The notes under the pieces: model-generated
Databases searched by the model: none
Told to the model about the DNA's origin: nothing
What the model saw: only the letters and a program-made list of their open reading frames with translations
Program-made: the position numbers and the translations under genes
Assembly: GCA_033549305.1 (NCBI GenBank)
Contig: JAWSUV010000121.1
Location: forward strand, 1-8,632
DNA: 8,632 nt
Direction of reading: 5' to 3'
Source: Anoxynatronum sp033549305
GTDB lineage: Bacteria > Bacillota > Clostridia > Peptostreptococcales > Tindalliaceae
Shown: one piece after another, positions 1 through 6,708 of the stretch
Layout: each line of letters starts with the position of its first letter
How positions within the stretch are numbered: position 1 is the stretch's first letter

Positions 1-1183
1 CCTCACCGCCACCCCCATTCCCCGCACCCTTCACATGGCCATGAGCGGCATCCGGGACATGAGCACCATCGAGGACCCGCCGGAGGAGCGCTTCCCCGTG
101 CAGACCTACGTGGTGGCCTGGAACCCGTCCCTGGTGGCCGACGCCATCCTGCGGGAAACCGCCCGGGGCGGCCAGGTGTTTTACCTGTACAACCGGGTGG
201 ATGGCATCTACACCGTCGCCAACGGGCTGGCGGACCGGTTCCCCGACCTGAACATCGGGGTGGGTCACGGCCAGATGAACGAAACCGAACTGGAAAAGGT
301 GATGCTCGATTACTACGAAGGCCGCTACGACGTGCTGGTGTGCACCACCATCATCGAGAACGGCCTGGACATCCCCAACGCCAACACCATCCTGGTGCAG
401 GACGCCGACCGGCTGGGCCTGGCCCAGCTGTACCAGCTCCGGGGCAGGGTGGGCCGTTCCACCCGCCAGGCCTACGCCTACCTCATGTTCCAGCGGGATA
501 AAATCCTCTCGGAAACGGCCGAAAAACGCCTGAAGGCCATCAAGGAATTCACCGAATTCGGCTCCGGCTTTAAAATCGCCATGCGTGACCTGGAAATCCG
601 GGGGGCCGGCAACCTCCTGGGAGGCGAACAGCACGGCCACATGGCCGCCATCGGGTACGACCTCTATGTCAAGCTGCTGGAGGAAACCATGCAGAAAACC
701 CGCGGCGAGACCGTGGAAGCCGAGCCGGAAGTGGCCATCGAGCTCAATGTCAACGCGTACATTCCCAAGGAGTACATCCGGAACGCCGGCCACAAGATCG
801 ACCTCTACAAGAAAATCGCCGCCATCCGCAGCCTCCAGGACCGCTACGAGGTGGAAGAGGAGATCGAGGACCGCTTCGGCGAGATTCCCGGCATTGTCCG
901 CAACCTCCTCACCGTGGCCACCATCAAGGCCCTGGCCATGAAGGCGGGCATCAGCAGCATCATTCAGAAAGAGGAGACCGTCAAACTCCAGTTCGGCACC
1001 GGCCTGCGGTTCAACCCCGAAGCCATTGCCCGGGTGATCCACGACTACGGCCGCCGCATCACCTTCAACGCCGGCCAGCATCCCTATTTTACCTACAGGG
1101 CCGCCGTCATCCGGGACGCCGACCAGCTGATCCGCGAAATCACCGCCATCGTGGAGATCCTTTCCGGCGAAGCCGCCGCCTGA
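1..1183 (+). CDS. mfd: Mfd, transcription-repair coupling factor (C-terminal part, 5' truncated)
   Basis: Mfd is a DNA translocase that pushes stalled RNA polymerase off damaged template and recruits UvrA for nucleotide excision repair. The reading frame is already open at base 2, so the gene starts outside the window; 393 residues are present of a family usually around 1150. Visible in window numbering are helicase motif III TATPIPRT (residues 2-9), motif V TTIIENGLDIP (115-125) and motif VI QLRGRVGR (145-152). These are followed by the RecG-like TRG region, including EFGSGFKIAMRDLEIRGAG and GGEQHGH, which couples ATP hydrolysis to translocation. The remaining part corresponds to the C-terminal regulatory domain. 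No frameshift is seen, and the protein ends in an Ala-rich tail before TGA. The next gene begins about 70 bp downstream with its own promoter. Identification is very secure; RecG is excluded by the C-terminal domain and the neighbours. Confidence 0.97.
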   Translation, partial: LTATPIPRTLHMAMSGIRDMSTIEDPPEERFPVQTYVVAWNPSLVADAILRETARGGQVFYLYNRVDGIYTVANGLADRFPDLNIGVGHGQMNETELEKVMLDYYEGRYDVLVCTTIIENGLDIPNANTILVQDADRLGLAQLYQLRGRVGRSTRQAYAYLMFQRDKILSETAEKRLKAIKEFTEFGSGFKIAMRDLEIRGAGNLLGGEQHGHMAAIGYDLYVKLLEETMQKTRGETVEAEPEVAIELNVNAYIPKEYIRNAGHKIDLYKKIAAIRSLQDRYEVEEEIEDRFGEIPGIVRNLLTVATIKALAMKAGISSIIQKEETVKLQFGTGLRFNPEAIARVIHDYGRRITFNAGQHPYFTYRAAVIRDADQLIREITAIVEILSGEAAA

Positions 1184-1186
1184 TAC

Positions 1187-1214
1187 TTGCAAATTTCAGC
1201 CGTTCCGCTATAAT
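1187..1214 (+). promoter_or_regulatory. Sigma-A-type promoter for the prsA-like gene
   Basis: TTGCAA (1187-1192) and a perfect TATAAT (1209-1214) are separated by 16 bp and begin four bases after the mfd stop codon. The predicted transcript start is near 1221. This makes the ATG at 1224 an unlikely start, because it would be almost leaderless, and favours the start after the Shine-Dalgarno at 1239-1244. Promoter activity is inferred from sequence only. Confidence 0.65.
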
Positions 1215-1238
1215 GGACATGGTATGAAACACATATTG

Positions 1239-1244
1239 AAGGAG
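1239..1244 (+). promoter_or_regulatory. Ribosome binding site deciding the prsA start
   Basis: AAGGAG lies 9 bases before a TTG at 1254 and 12 bases before the adjoining in-frame ATG at 1257. It lies downstream of the alternative ATG at 1224, so that upstream start is disfavoured. TTG 1254 and ATG 1257 differ by a single residue and cannot be separated by eye. Confidence 0.6.
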
Positions 1245-1256
1245 TTGAACCCATTG

Positions 1257-2210
1257 ATGAATCGAAAAACGCGCATGACCGCGATCCTGATCCTTGTGAT
1301 CACCTCCCTCCTCCTGACCGCCTGCGGCGGCGGAGCCGGCGAGATCCCCGACGACGCCGTGGCCGTTGTCAACGGCAGCCCCATCCCCACGGAAACCTAC
1401 GAGAACACCCTGGCCCTGATGAAAATGAACTATGAAATGGAAATGGGCGCCGGTTTCTTTGAAGAGGAGGACAACGTAGAAGGAATGACCCTGCTGGACA
1501 CCATCAAGGAACAGGTGCTGGAACGCCTGATCTTCGCCGAAATCATCCTCCAGGACGCCGCCGCCAACAACATCGAACTGAATGAAGACGAGTTCACCGA
1601 AACCATGGCCCTGTTCATGGGCTTCATCGAAGATGACGAGGAACTCATGACCTTCATGGCGCAGAACAATATCAGCGATGAGTATTTCCGCAGCGAAATG
1701 CGCAAGGAGCTCATCATGATGGAGTTCCAGGAACACTTCCTGGAAAACGCAGCCGTCTCAGAAGAAGACGCCCGGGCGTACTATGACGCCAATCCCGACC
1801 TGTTCGCCTTCGACCAGGTGGCGGCCAGCCATATCCTGGTGGACTCGGAGGAGCAGGCCGTTGAACTGAAAACGCAGCTGGACGGCGGAGCCGATTTCGC
1901 AGAACTGGCCATGGCGTATTCCTCCTGCCCCTCCTCCTCCCAGGGCGGCGACCTGGGCTACTTCGGCCGCGGCCAGATGGTCAGCGCCTTTGAGAAAGCC
2001 GCCTTCAGCATGGAGGTAGGCGATATCAGCGATCCGGTGCAGACCGAATTCGGCTGGCACCTGATCATGGTCACCGACCGGATTGACGAAGTGGATGATT
2101 TTGAAGACACCAAAGATTATATCCTGGATCAGCTGAAGCAGGAAGAGCTCTCGGCCCACATCGAAGCCCTGCGGGAAGCCGCAGAGGTAAAGCGCCGTGA
2201 AAACCTGTAG
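1257..2210 (+). CDS. prsA: PrsA/SurA-type lipoprotein peptidyl-prolyl isomerase
   Basis: This is a predicted extracytoplasmic foldase anchored to the outer face of the membrane, where it would assist folding of secreted proteins. From ATG 1257 it has 317 residues. It has a basic N-terminus, a hydrophobic stretch and a lipobox LLLTAC with the lipidated cysteine at residue 23, followed by GGG. A SurA-N-like helical, strongly acidic and Met-rich chaperone region follows (roughly 35-175). A parvulin (PpiC) domain covers about 188-280, with ASHILV (190-195), the GADFAELA and GGDLGYF blocks, RGQMV and FGWHLI (from 265). A short charged tail ends the protein. Length fits the PrsA family. It has its own promoter and sits 51 bp before the flippase gene. 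The family is secure; whether it is the functional PrsA orthologue or one of several paralogous rotamases cannot be told. Confidence 0.93.
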   Translation: MNRKTRMTAILILVITSLLLTACGGGAGEIPDDAVAVVNGSPIPTETYENTLALMKMNYEMEMGAGFFEEEDNVEGMTLLDTIKEQVLERLIFAEIILQDAAANNIELNEDEFTETMALFMGFIEDDEELMTFMAQNNISDEYFRSEMRKELIMMEFQEHFLENAAVSEEDARAYYDANPDLFAFDQVAASHILVDSEEQAVELKTQLDGGADFAELAMAYSSCPSSSQGGDLGYFGRGQMVSAFEKAAFSMEVGDISDPVQTEFGWHLIMVTDRIDEVDDFEDTKDYILDQLKQEELSAHIEALREAAEVKRRENL

Positions 2211-2261
2211 GTGCGTGCAGGGAAACGAAGCACCGGCATGACCGGACAGGAGGCTGACCGC

Positions 2262-3863
2262 ATGAGCAAAAAAGACACCTACCTGAAGGGCGCCCTGTTC
2301 CTGGGGGCCGCCGGCATCCTGGTGAAAATCATGGGCGCCCTGTTCCGCATACCGCTGGGCCGCGCCATGGGCTCCGAAGGCATGGGCTTTTACCAGGTGG
2401 GGTACACCGTCTACAACTTTCTCCTGGCCTTCACCTACGCGGGCTTCCCCACCGCCGTCTCCAAACTGGTGTCGGAGAAAAAAGCCAAGGGCCATCATGC
2501 CCACGCCCACGCCATTTTCACCACCACCCTCAAACTCCTGGCCGTTCTCGGAATGGCCGGTTCCCTGTTTTTGGCCCTGGGCGCCCGCTACCTGGTGAAC
2601 GAGGTATTCGAGAGTCCACTGGCCTACCACGCCGTTCTGGCCCTGGCCCCCACCATCTTCTTCATCTCCATCCTGGCCGCCTACCGCGGCTATTTCCAGG
2701 GGATGAAGGACATGAAACCCACCGCCCTGTCCCAGGTGGTGGAACAGCTGGGCCGGGTCGTCATCGGCCTTTCCCTGGCCTTCCTGCTGCTCCGCACGAT
2801 GGGGGAACCCATTGCGGCCGCCGGGGCCGTGCTGGGCGCCGGCGCCGGCGGGCTGGCCGCGCTGGGATTCATGATCTACTTTTATTCGCAGCGCCGCCGT
2901 AGGGAGACCTTTCCCATCACCGACCAGCTGGGCCTGGAGCCGGAATCCACCCCCACCATCATTAAAAACGTGCTGAAAATCGCCGTGCCCATCGCCATCG
3001 GCGCCGCCGTGATGCCCCTGATCAACATGCTGGACACGGTCATTGTCCTCCGCCGCCTCCAGGCGACGGGCTACACCTATGAACAGGCCAATTCCCTCTA
3101 CGGACAGCTTCAGGGCATGGCCTCCACGCTGGTGAACCTGCCCCAGGTGGTGACCATCGCGCTCGCCATGAGCATCGTGCCCGCCGTGTCCGACGCCGCC
3201 GCCCGGGACGACTGGGTCAGCGTCCGGGAGGACAGCGCTTCCGTGTTCCGGGTCAGCATGATGCTGGGACTCCCTGCCGCCACCGGCCTGGTGGTGCTGG
3301 CCGGCCCCATCATGCGCATGCTGTTTCCGGCCGAACCCGCTTCCCTGGGCCAGGTGATGTTCATCATGGGCTTCGCCGTCCTGTTCCTCACCCAGCTCCA
3401 GACCCTCACCGGCATTCTCCAGGGCCTGGGCCGCCCGGACATCCCCGTGCGCAACCTGTTGACAGGGGCCCTGTTCAAGCTGGTCATCACCTACACCCTT
3501 ACCGCCACCGCCCTGCATGTGCGGGGCGCGGCCATCGGCACCGTCACCGCCTACTTCGTGGCCTTCGCTTTGAACCTGCGGGAAGTCAAGGTCATGACCG
3601 GCCTGAAGCTCGACCGGAAGCAGATGGTGTTCAAACCCCTTCTCTGCGTGGGCGTCATGGGTGCCGTCGCCTTCGGCCTTCACCGGTTCATGGAACCCTT
3701 TGCCGGCAACACCCTGGCCGTGCTGGCCGCCGTTGCCGCCGGCGCCTCCGTTTACGGCCTCATGCTGCTGAAAACCGACAGTCTCGTCACCCGCGACTTT
3801 GACCTGCTGCCCAAAGGCCAGCAGATCGCCGCGCTGCTGCGGCGGTTGAAATTAATGCGATAA
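2262..3863 (+). CDS. SpoVB/YabM/MurJ-type polysaccharide flippase (MOP superfamily)
   Basis: This is an integral membrane protein predicted to flip lipid-linked cell-wall or polysaccharide precursors across the cytoplasmic membrane. ATG 2262 is chosen because CAGGAGG (2247-2253) lies 8 bases upstream; that start gives 533 residues, normal for the family. The N-terminus carries the family signature: GILVKIMGALFRIPLGR, then GSEGMGFYQVGY and GFPTAVSKLVSE. These residues are typical of SpoVB, YabM and MurJ of Firmicutes. Many hydrophobic segments run through the protein, compatible with about 14 helices. A basic cytoplasmic loop (SQRRRRE) lies mid-protein, and the tail is charged. Its place between mfd/prsA and mazG matches yabM of Bacillus. 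Because the neighbouring sporulation genes seem missing, a vegetative role in the envelope is more likely than a spore-cortex role. Substrate is unknown; no symbol is given. Confidence 0.9.
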   Translation: MSKKDTYLKGALFLGAAGILVKIMGALFRIPLGRAMGSEGMGFYQVGYTVYNFLLAFTYAGFPTAVSKLVSEKKAKGHHAHAHAIFTTTLKLLAVLGMAGSLFLALGARYLVNEVFESPLAYHAVLALAPTIFFISILAAYRGYFQGMKDMKPTALSQVVEQLGRVVIGLSLAFLLLRTMGEPIAAAGAVLGAGAGGLAALGFMIYFYSQRRRRETFPITDQLGLEPESTPTIIKNVLKIAVPIAIGAAVMPLINMLDTVIVLRRLQATGYTYEQANSLYGQLQGMASTLVNLPQVVTIALAMSIVPAVSDAAARDDWVSVREDSASVFRVSMMLGLPAATGLVVLAGPIMRMLFPAEPASLGQVMFIMGFAVLFLTQLQTLTGILQGLGRPDIPVRNLLTGALFKLVITYTLTATALHVRGAAIGTVTAYFVAFALNLREVKVMTGLKLDRKQMVFKPLLCVGVMGAVAFGLHRFMEPFAGNTLAVLAAVAAGASVYGLMLLKTDSLVTRDFDLLPKGQQIAALLRRLKLMR

Positions 3864-3878
3864 TAGGAGGCAACCGTC

Positions 3879-4958
3879 ATGCCCACCCTCACCATTGCCG
3901 GCCTCGGACCCGGCGCCATCGACCACCTGCCCCTGGGCACCTGGCGCCTGATGCAGGAGCATCCGGCCATCTACCTGCGCACCCGGCAGCATCCCCTGGC
4001 GGCTGACCTGGACGCCGCGGGCATCGCCTTCCAGACCTTCGACAGCGTCTATGAAGCGCATGACACCTTCGACGAAGTGTACCAGGACATCGCCCGCCAG
4101 GTACTGGCCCTGGCCCGCACCCGGGACATCCTCTACGCCGTGCCCGGCCATCCCGCCGTGGCGGAAGAAACCGTCCGCCTGATCCGGGAAGCCCTGGCTG
4201 CGGAACAGACCGGCATCACCCTGACGCTCCTTCCCGCCATGAGCTTCCTGGATGCCCTGTTTCCCCTGCTGGACCATGACCCCGTGGACGGCTTCCTCCT
4301 CATCGACGCCCTCCAGTTTGACCGGCAGCCCCCCGACACCAACCGGGACGTGGTCATCACCCAGGTGTACGACCCCTATGTGGCTTCAGAGCTGAAACTG
4401 GGCCTGATGAACTATTATGACGCCGAACAACCTGTAAAGGTGATTAAAAGCGCCGGAATCCCCGGAATGGAAGAGGTGCGGGAGATTCCGCTGTACCGGC
4501 TGGACCGCCAAAAAGACCTGGATTACCTCACAAGTATTTATATTGCAAGGGTTGACAGGTTTTCAAAAATACATTATAATATGAATCATCTTCTGGACAT
4601 ATTGGAAAAACTACGTGGTAGCGACGGATGCCCCTGGGACAAAAAACAAACCCATGAGAGCCTCAAACCCTATCTGACGGAAGAAAGCCAGGAAGTCCTT
4701 GAAGCCATTGACAGCGGCGACGACGACGCCATCTGCGAGGAGCTGGGCGACCTGCTGCTGCAAGTGGTGTTTCACAGCCAGATCGCCAGGGAACGGGGCG
4801 CCTTCACCATGCACGACGTGGTTCACGGCATTGCGGAGAAAATCGTCTTCCGCCACCCCCACGTGTTCGGCAGCGAAACCGCCGATACCCCTGAAGATGT
4901 CAAAGAAATCTGGGCAGCCCAAAAAGCGAAGGAAAAAGCCCGCCGGCAGGAACCCTGA
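3879..4958 (+). CDS. mazG: Tetrapyrrole methylase-like / MazG NTP pyrophosphohydrolase fusion (YabN type)
   Basis: This is a two-domain protein of 359 residues. The N-terminal part (about 1-225) is a tetrapyrrole (SAM-dependent) methylase-like fold with GLGPG (8-12) and AVPGHPAVAEETV; its substrate in this family is not established. The C-terminal part (from about 235) is a MazG all-alpha NTP pyrophosphohydrolase, which hydrolyses non-canonical or excess NTPs to NMP and PPi. It shows GCPWD (250-254), QTHESL, and the metal-binding EEsqE (268-272) and EELGD (287-291). AGGAGG (3865-3870) lies 8 bases before ATG, and the gap to the flippase gene is only 15 bp, so co-transcription is likely. It is shorter than YabN of B. 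subtilis (489 residues): only one MazG repeat is present and it stops just after the HPHVFG block. I find no continuation in another frame after 4958, so this looks like a natural short form. Confidence 0.94.
   Translation: MPTLTIAGLGPGAIDHLPLGTWRLMQEHPAIYLRTRQHPLAADLDAAGIAFQTFDSVYEAHDTFDEVYQDIARQVLALARTRDILYAVPGHPAVAEETVRLIREALAAEQTGITLTLLPAMSFLDALFPLLDHDPVDGFLLIDALQFDRQPPDTNRDVVITQVYDPYVASELKLGLMNYYDAEQPVKVIKSAGIPGMEEVREIPLYRLDRQKDLDYLTSIYIARVDRFSKIHYNMNHLLDILEKLRGSDGCPWDKKQTHESLKPYLTEESQEVLEAIDSGDDDAICEELGDLLLQVVFHSQIARERGAFTMHDVVHGIAEKIVFRHPHVFGSETADTPEDVKEIWAAQKAKEKARRQEP
4552..4580 (+). promoter_or_regulatory. Perfect-consensus sigma-A promoter inside mazG
   Basis: TTGACA (4552-4557) and TATAAT (4575-4580) are both perfect and separated by the optimal 17 bp. 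They lie within the mazG reading frame at the junction of the methylase and MazG domains. The surrounding stretch of about 90 bases is clearly richer in A+T than the flanking coding sequence. A transcript would start near 4587 and could feed hup and the genes after it, or a transcript covering only the MazG domain. No Shine-Dalgarno precedes the nearby in-frame TTG at 4602. Function is inferred. Confidence 0.6.
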
Positions 4959-4998
4959 AGAAGGGAAAGACCGGAACGATCGATGGACGTAAGGCAAG

Positions 4999-5007
4999 TG
5001 GCATAAT
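4999..5007 (+). promoter_or_regulatory. Possible extended -10 promoter for hup
   Basis: TGGCATAAT in the 101-bp gap before hup fits an extended -10 (TGn followed by five of six bases of TATAAT). No good -35 hexamer is seen around 4979-4984. The leader between this site and the hup start is A+T-rich. The stronger-looking promoter inside mazG may serve hup instead or in addition. Confidence 0.4.
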
Positions 5008-5059
5008 GTACGCAGTCCTTTATTACCCATTTTTTCAAATTCATTAAGGAGGGGATTTT

Positions 5060-5338
5060 GTGAACAAAGCGGAATTAGTGGCAAAGATGGCAGAAATGAG
5101 TGGACTGACCAAGAAAGATGCTGAAACAGCCCTGAACTCATTCATGGAGACGGTTGAAGAAACCCTGGTAGAAGGCGGCAAAGTGCAGCTGGTGGGGTTC
5201 GGAACCTTCGATGTTCGTGAAAGAAAGCCAAGAAAAGGCAGAAACCCGAGAAATCCTGAGCAGGTCATCGACATCCCGGCTTCCAAAGCACCCGTTTTCA
5301 AAGCAGGTAAAACACTTAAAGAAAAAATTAACGGCTAA
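5060..5338 (+). CDS. hup: HU-family DNA-binding protein
   Basis: This is a histone-like nucleoid protein that binds and bends DNA as a dimer. It has 92 residues, the normal length. The start is GTG at 5060, preceded by AAGGAGG (5046-5052) seven bases upstream. Helices occupy residues 1-38; the HU signature GFGTFDVRERKPRKGRNPRN spans 46-65 and carries the DNA-binding arm, with the RNP tip at 61-63 whose proline intercalates into DNA. The C-terminal segment FKAGKTLKEKI is typical. A strong hairpin terminator follows directly, so hup is probably made mainly as a short abundant transcript. Codon choice is less G+C-biased than in the upstream genes, common for highly expressed small genes. HU and IHF are alike at this level; in a Firmicute with this context HU is the right call. 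Confidence 0.97.
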   Translation: MNKAELVAKMAEMSGLTKKDAETALNSFMETVEETLVEGGKVQLVGFGTFDVRERKPRKGRNPRNPEQVIDIPASKAPVFKAGKTLKEKING

Positions 5339-5356
5339 AGCAGCCAGTAAACACAT

Positions 5357-5380
5357 AAAATCAGGCTTCGGCCTGATTTT
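5357..5380 (+). terminator. Rho-independent terminator after hup (probably bidirectional)
   Basis: A perfect 10-bp stem, AAAATCAGGC against GCCTGATTTT, closes on a TTCG tetraloop. The A-rich 5' arm and T-rich 3' arm make it usable in both directions. It lies 19 bp after the hup stop and 31 bp before rqcP. Confidence 0.85.
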
Positions 5381-5411
5381 ATTCTATCCCACGCTTATGT
5401 AGGAGGCACCC

Positions 5412-5657
5412 ATGCGCCTGGACAAATATCTGAAAGTGGCCCGCATCATCAAACGCCGCACCATCGCCAACGAAGCCTGCTCCAAAGGCCTGGTCCGGAT
5501 CAACGACCGCCCGGCCAAGCCCGGCAGCGAGGTGGCCGCGGGCGACATTCTCACCATCGCCATCAGCCAGCCCCCCCTGAAGGTGGAAGTGCTGCAGGTC
5601 ACGGAACATGTGAAAAAAGAAGAGGCCGACAGCCTCTATCGGCTGATCAAGGAATAG
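5412..5657 (+). CDS. rqcP: RqcP, S4-domain ribosome quality control protein
   Basis: This is a small RNA-binding protein of 81 residues, the YabO/Hsp15-related family. In B. subtilis it works with RqcH on stalled 50S subunits, stabilising the peptidyl-tRNA during C-terminal alanine tailing. The S4 fold occupies most of the protein and starts at the first residue: MRLDKYLKVARIIKRRTIA, then the turn CSKGLVRINDRPAKPG and the strand region AAGDILTI. AGGAGG (5401-5406) is five bases before ATG 5412. The stop is followed 11 bp later by divIC, whose Shine-Dalgarno overlaps the rqcP stop codon, so the two genes are very likely one transcript. No promoter is evident between the hup terminator and this gene. 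In Bacillus yabP and yabQ lie between yabO and divIC; here there is no room for them. Confidence 0.94.
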   Translation: MRLDKYLKVARIIKRRTIANEACSKGLVRINDRPAKPGSEVAAGDILTIAISQPPLKVEVLQVTEHVKKEEADSLYRLIKE

Positions 5658-5668
5658 GAGCGGTTCCC

Positions 5669-5971
5669 ATGAAACGTCGCCGTCGAAAACCCAGTCTGGC
5701 CCGGAAGATCCTCTGGTTCTTTCTGCTGATGCTCGCGTTCAGCAGCATGCGCACGTGGTATATCCAGGAACAGGAAAGCCGTCACCTGGACCAGGAACGC
5801 CAGCAGTACCAGGCCCAGATCGACCTGCTGGATGCCGAAATCCAGCGGCTGCGGGACACCCTGGAAAACATCACCGATGACGAACACATTGAAGCCATGG
5901 CCCGAAAAAACCTCAAAATGATCAAGGAAAACGAATGGGTGCTCATCGACATTCAGAACGGAAAAGAATAG
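5669..5971 (+). CDS. divIC: DivIC/FtsB-type septum formation initiator
   Basis: This is a bitopic divisome protein of 100 residues, predicted to act at the septum with FtsL and DivIB-type partners. A basic cytoplasmic N-terminus (MKRRRRK) is followed by one membrane segment (about residues 13-30, ILWFFLLMLAF). A coiled-coil region rich in Gln, Leu and Arg (about 35-68) then lies outside the membrane, and the typical C-terminal block EAMARKNLKMIKENEWV ends the protein. AGGAG (5656-5660) lies 8 bases before ATG 5669. It is directly behind rqcP with an 11-bp gap. Family and position relative to yabR match divIC of Bacillus; sequence similarity in this family is low, so the label rests partly on gene order. 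Confidence 0.9.
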   Translation: MKRRRRKPSLARKILWFFLLMLAFSSMRTWYIQEQESRHLDQERQQYQAQIDLLDAEIQRLRDTLENITDDEHIEAMARKNLKMIKENEWVLIDIQNGKE

Positions 5972-6020
5972 GCAAAAACAGGCAGCACAGGCAATTATCC
6001 CTTTCTTTTTTTGACAGATG

Positions 6021-6029
6021 TGCTATAAT
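6021..6029 (+). promoter_or_regulatory. Extended -10 promoter for yabR
   Basis: TGCTATAAT is a perfect extended -10 element (TGn plus TATAAT), 50 bp before the yabR start. No -35 hexamer sits at the normal distance; a TTGACA (6011-6016) is only 7 bp upstream of the TATAAT, ten bases closer than optimal. Transcription would start near 6036. Confidence 0.6.
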
Positions 6030-6078
6030 GACAGGAGTAAGCCACTGAACTACACTTACAAGGAGGAGTAACACGTTT

Positions 6079-6498
6079 ATGCCGGTTGAAGTAGGAAAGA
6101 TTATCGAAGGAACGGTAGCAGGCATCACCAATTTCGGAGCGTTTATCGATCTTGGAGCAGGCAAAACAGGGCTGGTACATATTTCCGAGGTGGCCGACGA
6201 CTACGTCAAAAACATCCGGGATTACGTCAGTGACAAGGAAAAGGTCAAAGTCAAAGTGCTGGCCATTGGCAGCGACGGCAAGATCAGCCTGTCCATCCGC
6301 CAGGCCGCCGACCGTAAAAAGAAAACGCCCGCACCGGCTGAACTGCAATGGGGAACTCCTCAGCGCAATGATCCCGTCACACTCGACGATAAAATCAGCA
6401 AATTCATGAAAGACAGCGACGAAAAAATGCAGGGCGCCAAAAACCGCCTCAAGCCCACCCGCCGCGGCAACAGCTTTGGCAATGGCAAGAGCGAGTAG
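6079..6498 (+). CDS. yabR: YabR-type S1 RNA-binding domain protein
   Basis: This 139-residue protein has one N-terminal S1 (OB-fold) RNA-binding domain, about residues 4-76. It is marked by VGKIIEGTVAGITNFGAFIDL, then TGLVHISEVADDYV and KVKVLAIGSDGKISLSIRQA. The rest is a basic, low-complexity tail (KKKTPAPAE, then a Lys/Arg-rich end) likely to be flexible and to contact RNA. AGGAGGAG (6061-6068) precedes ATG 6079 at a rather long spacing of 10-12 bases. It has its own promoter and is closed by a terminator, so it seems to be a single-gene unit. The order divIC-yabR matches Bacillus, where spoIIE follows; here it does not. The precise cellular role of YabR is not well established; it is not ribosomal protein S1, which has several S1 repeats. 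Confidence 0.92.
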   Translation: MPVEVGKIIEGTVAGITNFGAFIDLGAGKTGLVHISEVADDYVKNIRDYVSDKEKVKVKVLAIGSDGKISLSIRQAADRKKKTPAPAELQWGTPQRNDPVTLDDKISKFMKDSDEKMQGAKNRLKPTRRGNSFGNGKSE

Positions 6499-6547
6499 GC
6501 CCCGCCGCAAAGTCACCACATAGTCACTACCTATTATTCGGCCTTAT

Positions 6548-6580
6548 GCCGCTGAATCCAAACCGGGTTCAGCGGCTTTT
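6548..6580 (+). terminator. Rho-independent terminator after yabR
   Basis: A 9-bp perfect stem, GCCGCTGAA (6548-6556) against TTCAGCGGC (6568-6576), can be extended inward by three pairs (one G-T) to leave a 5-base loop, and is followed by TTTT. It lies 49 bp after the yabR stop and marks the end of the conserved gene block. Confidence 0.85.
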
Positions 6581-6708
6581 CGCGTTGAGGTGCTGTTTTT
6601 GCAGTCTCATCATTGCTTTCTTTGGCGATATTGCTTGATAACATCACTGAAGGGTATCAGAACAATAATCAGAAAGATCACCCCCAACCGTTCCAGGAGG
6701 AAAGCCAC

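Noticed and set aside
1224..1256. Upstream ATG as the prsA start
   Set aside because: It lies about three bases from the predicted transcript start and has no Shine-Dalgarno; a better site at 1239-1244 serves 1254/1257, and the signal peptide is more normal from there.
2211..2261. GTG at 2211 as the flippase start
   Set aside because: It abuts the prsA stop without a suitable ribosome binding site and adds a non-family extension; ATG 2262 has CAGGAGG at 8 bases.
3459..3464. TTGACA inside the flippase gene as part of a promoter
   Set aside because: No -10-like hexamer occurs at a suitable distance downstream.
1758..3683. A 641-residue open frame on the minus strand
   Set aside because: It is antisense to two well-supported genes and its translation is rich in Gly, His, Gln and Glu without any motif, as expected for the complement of G+C-rich codons.
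5356..5361. TAAAAT before rqcP as a -10 element
   Set aside because: It lies at the base of the hup terminator stem and has no -35 hexamer at the right distance.
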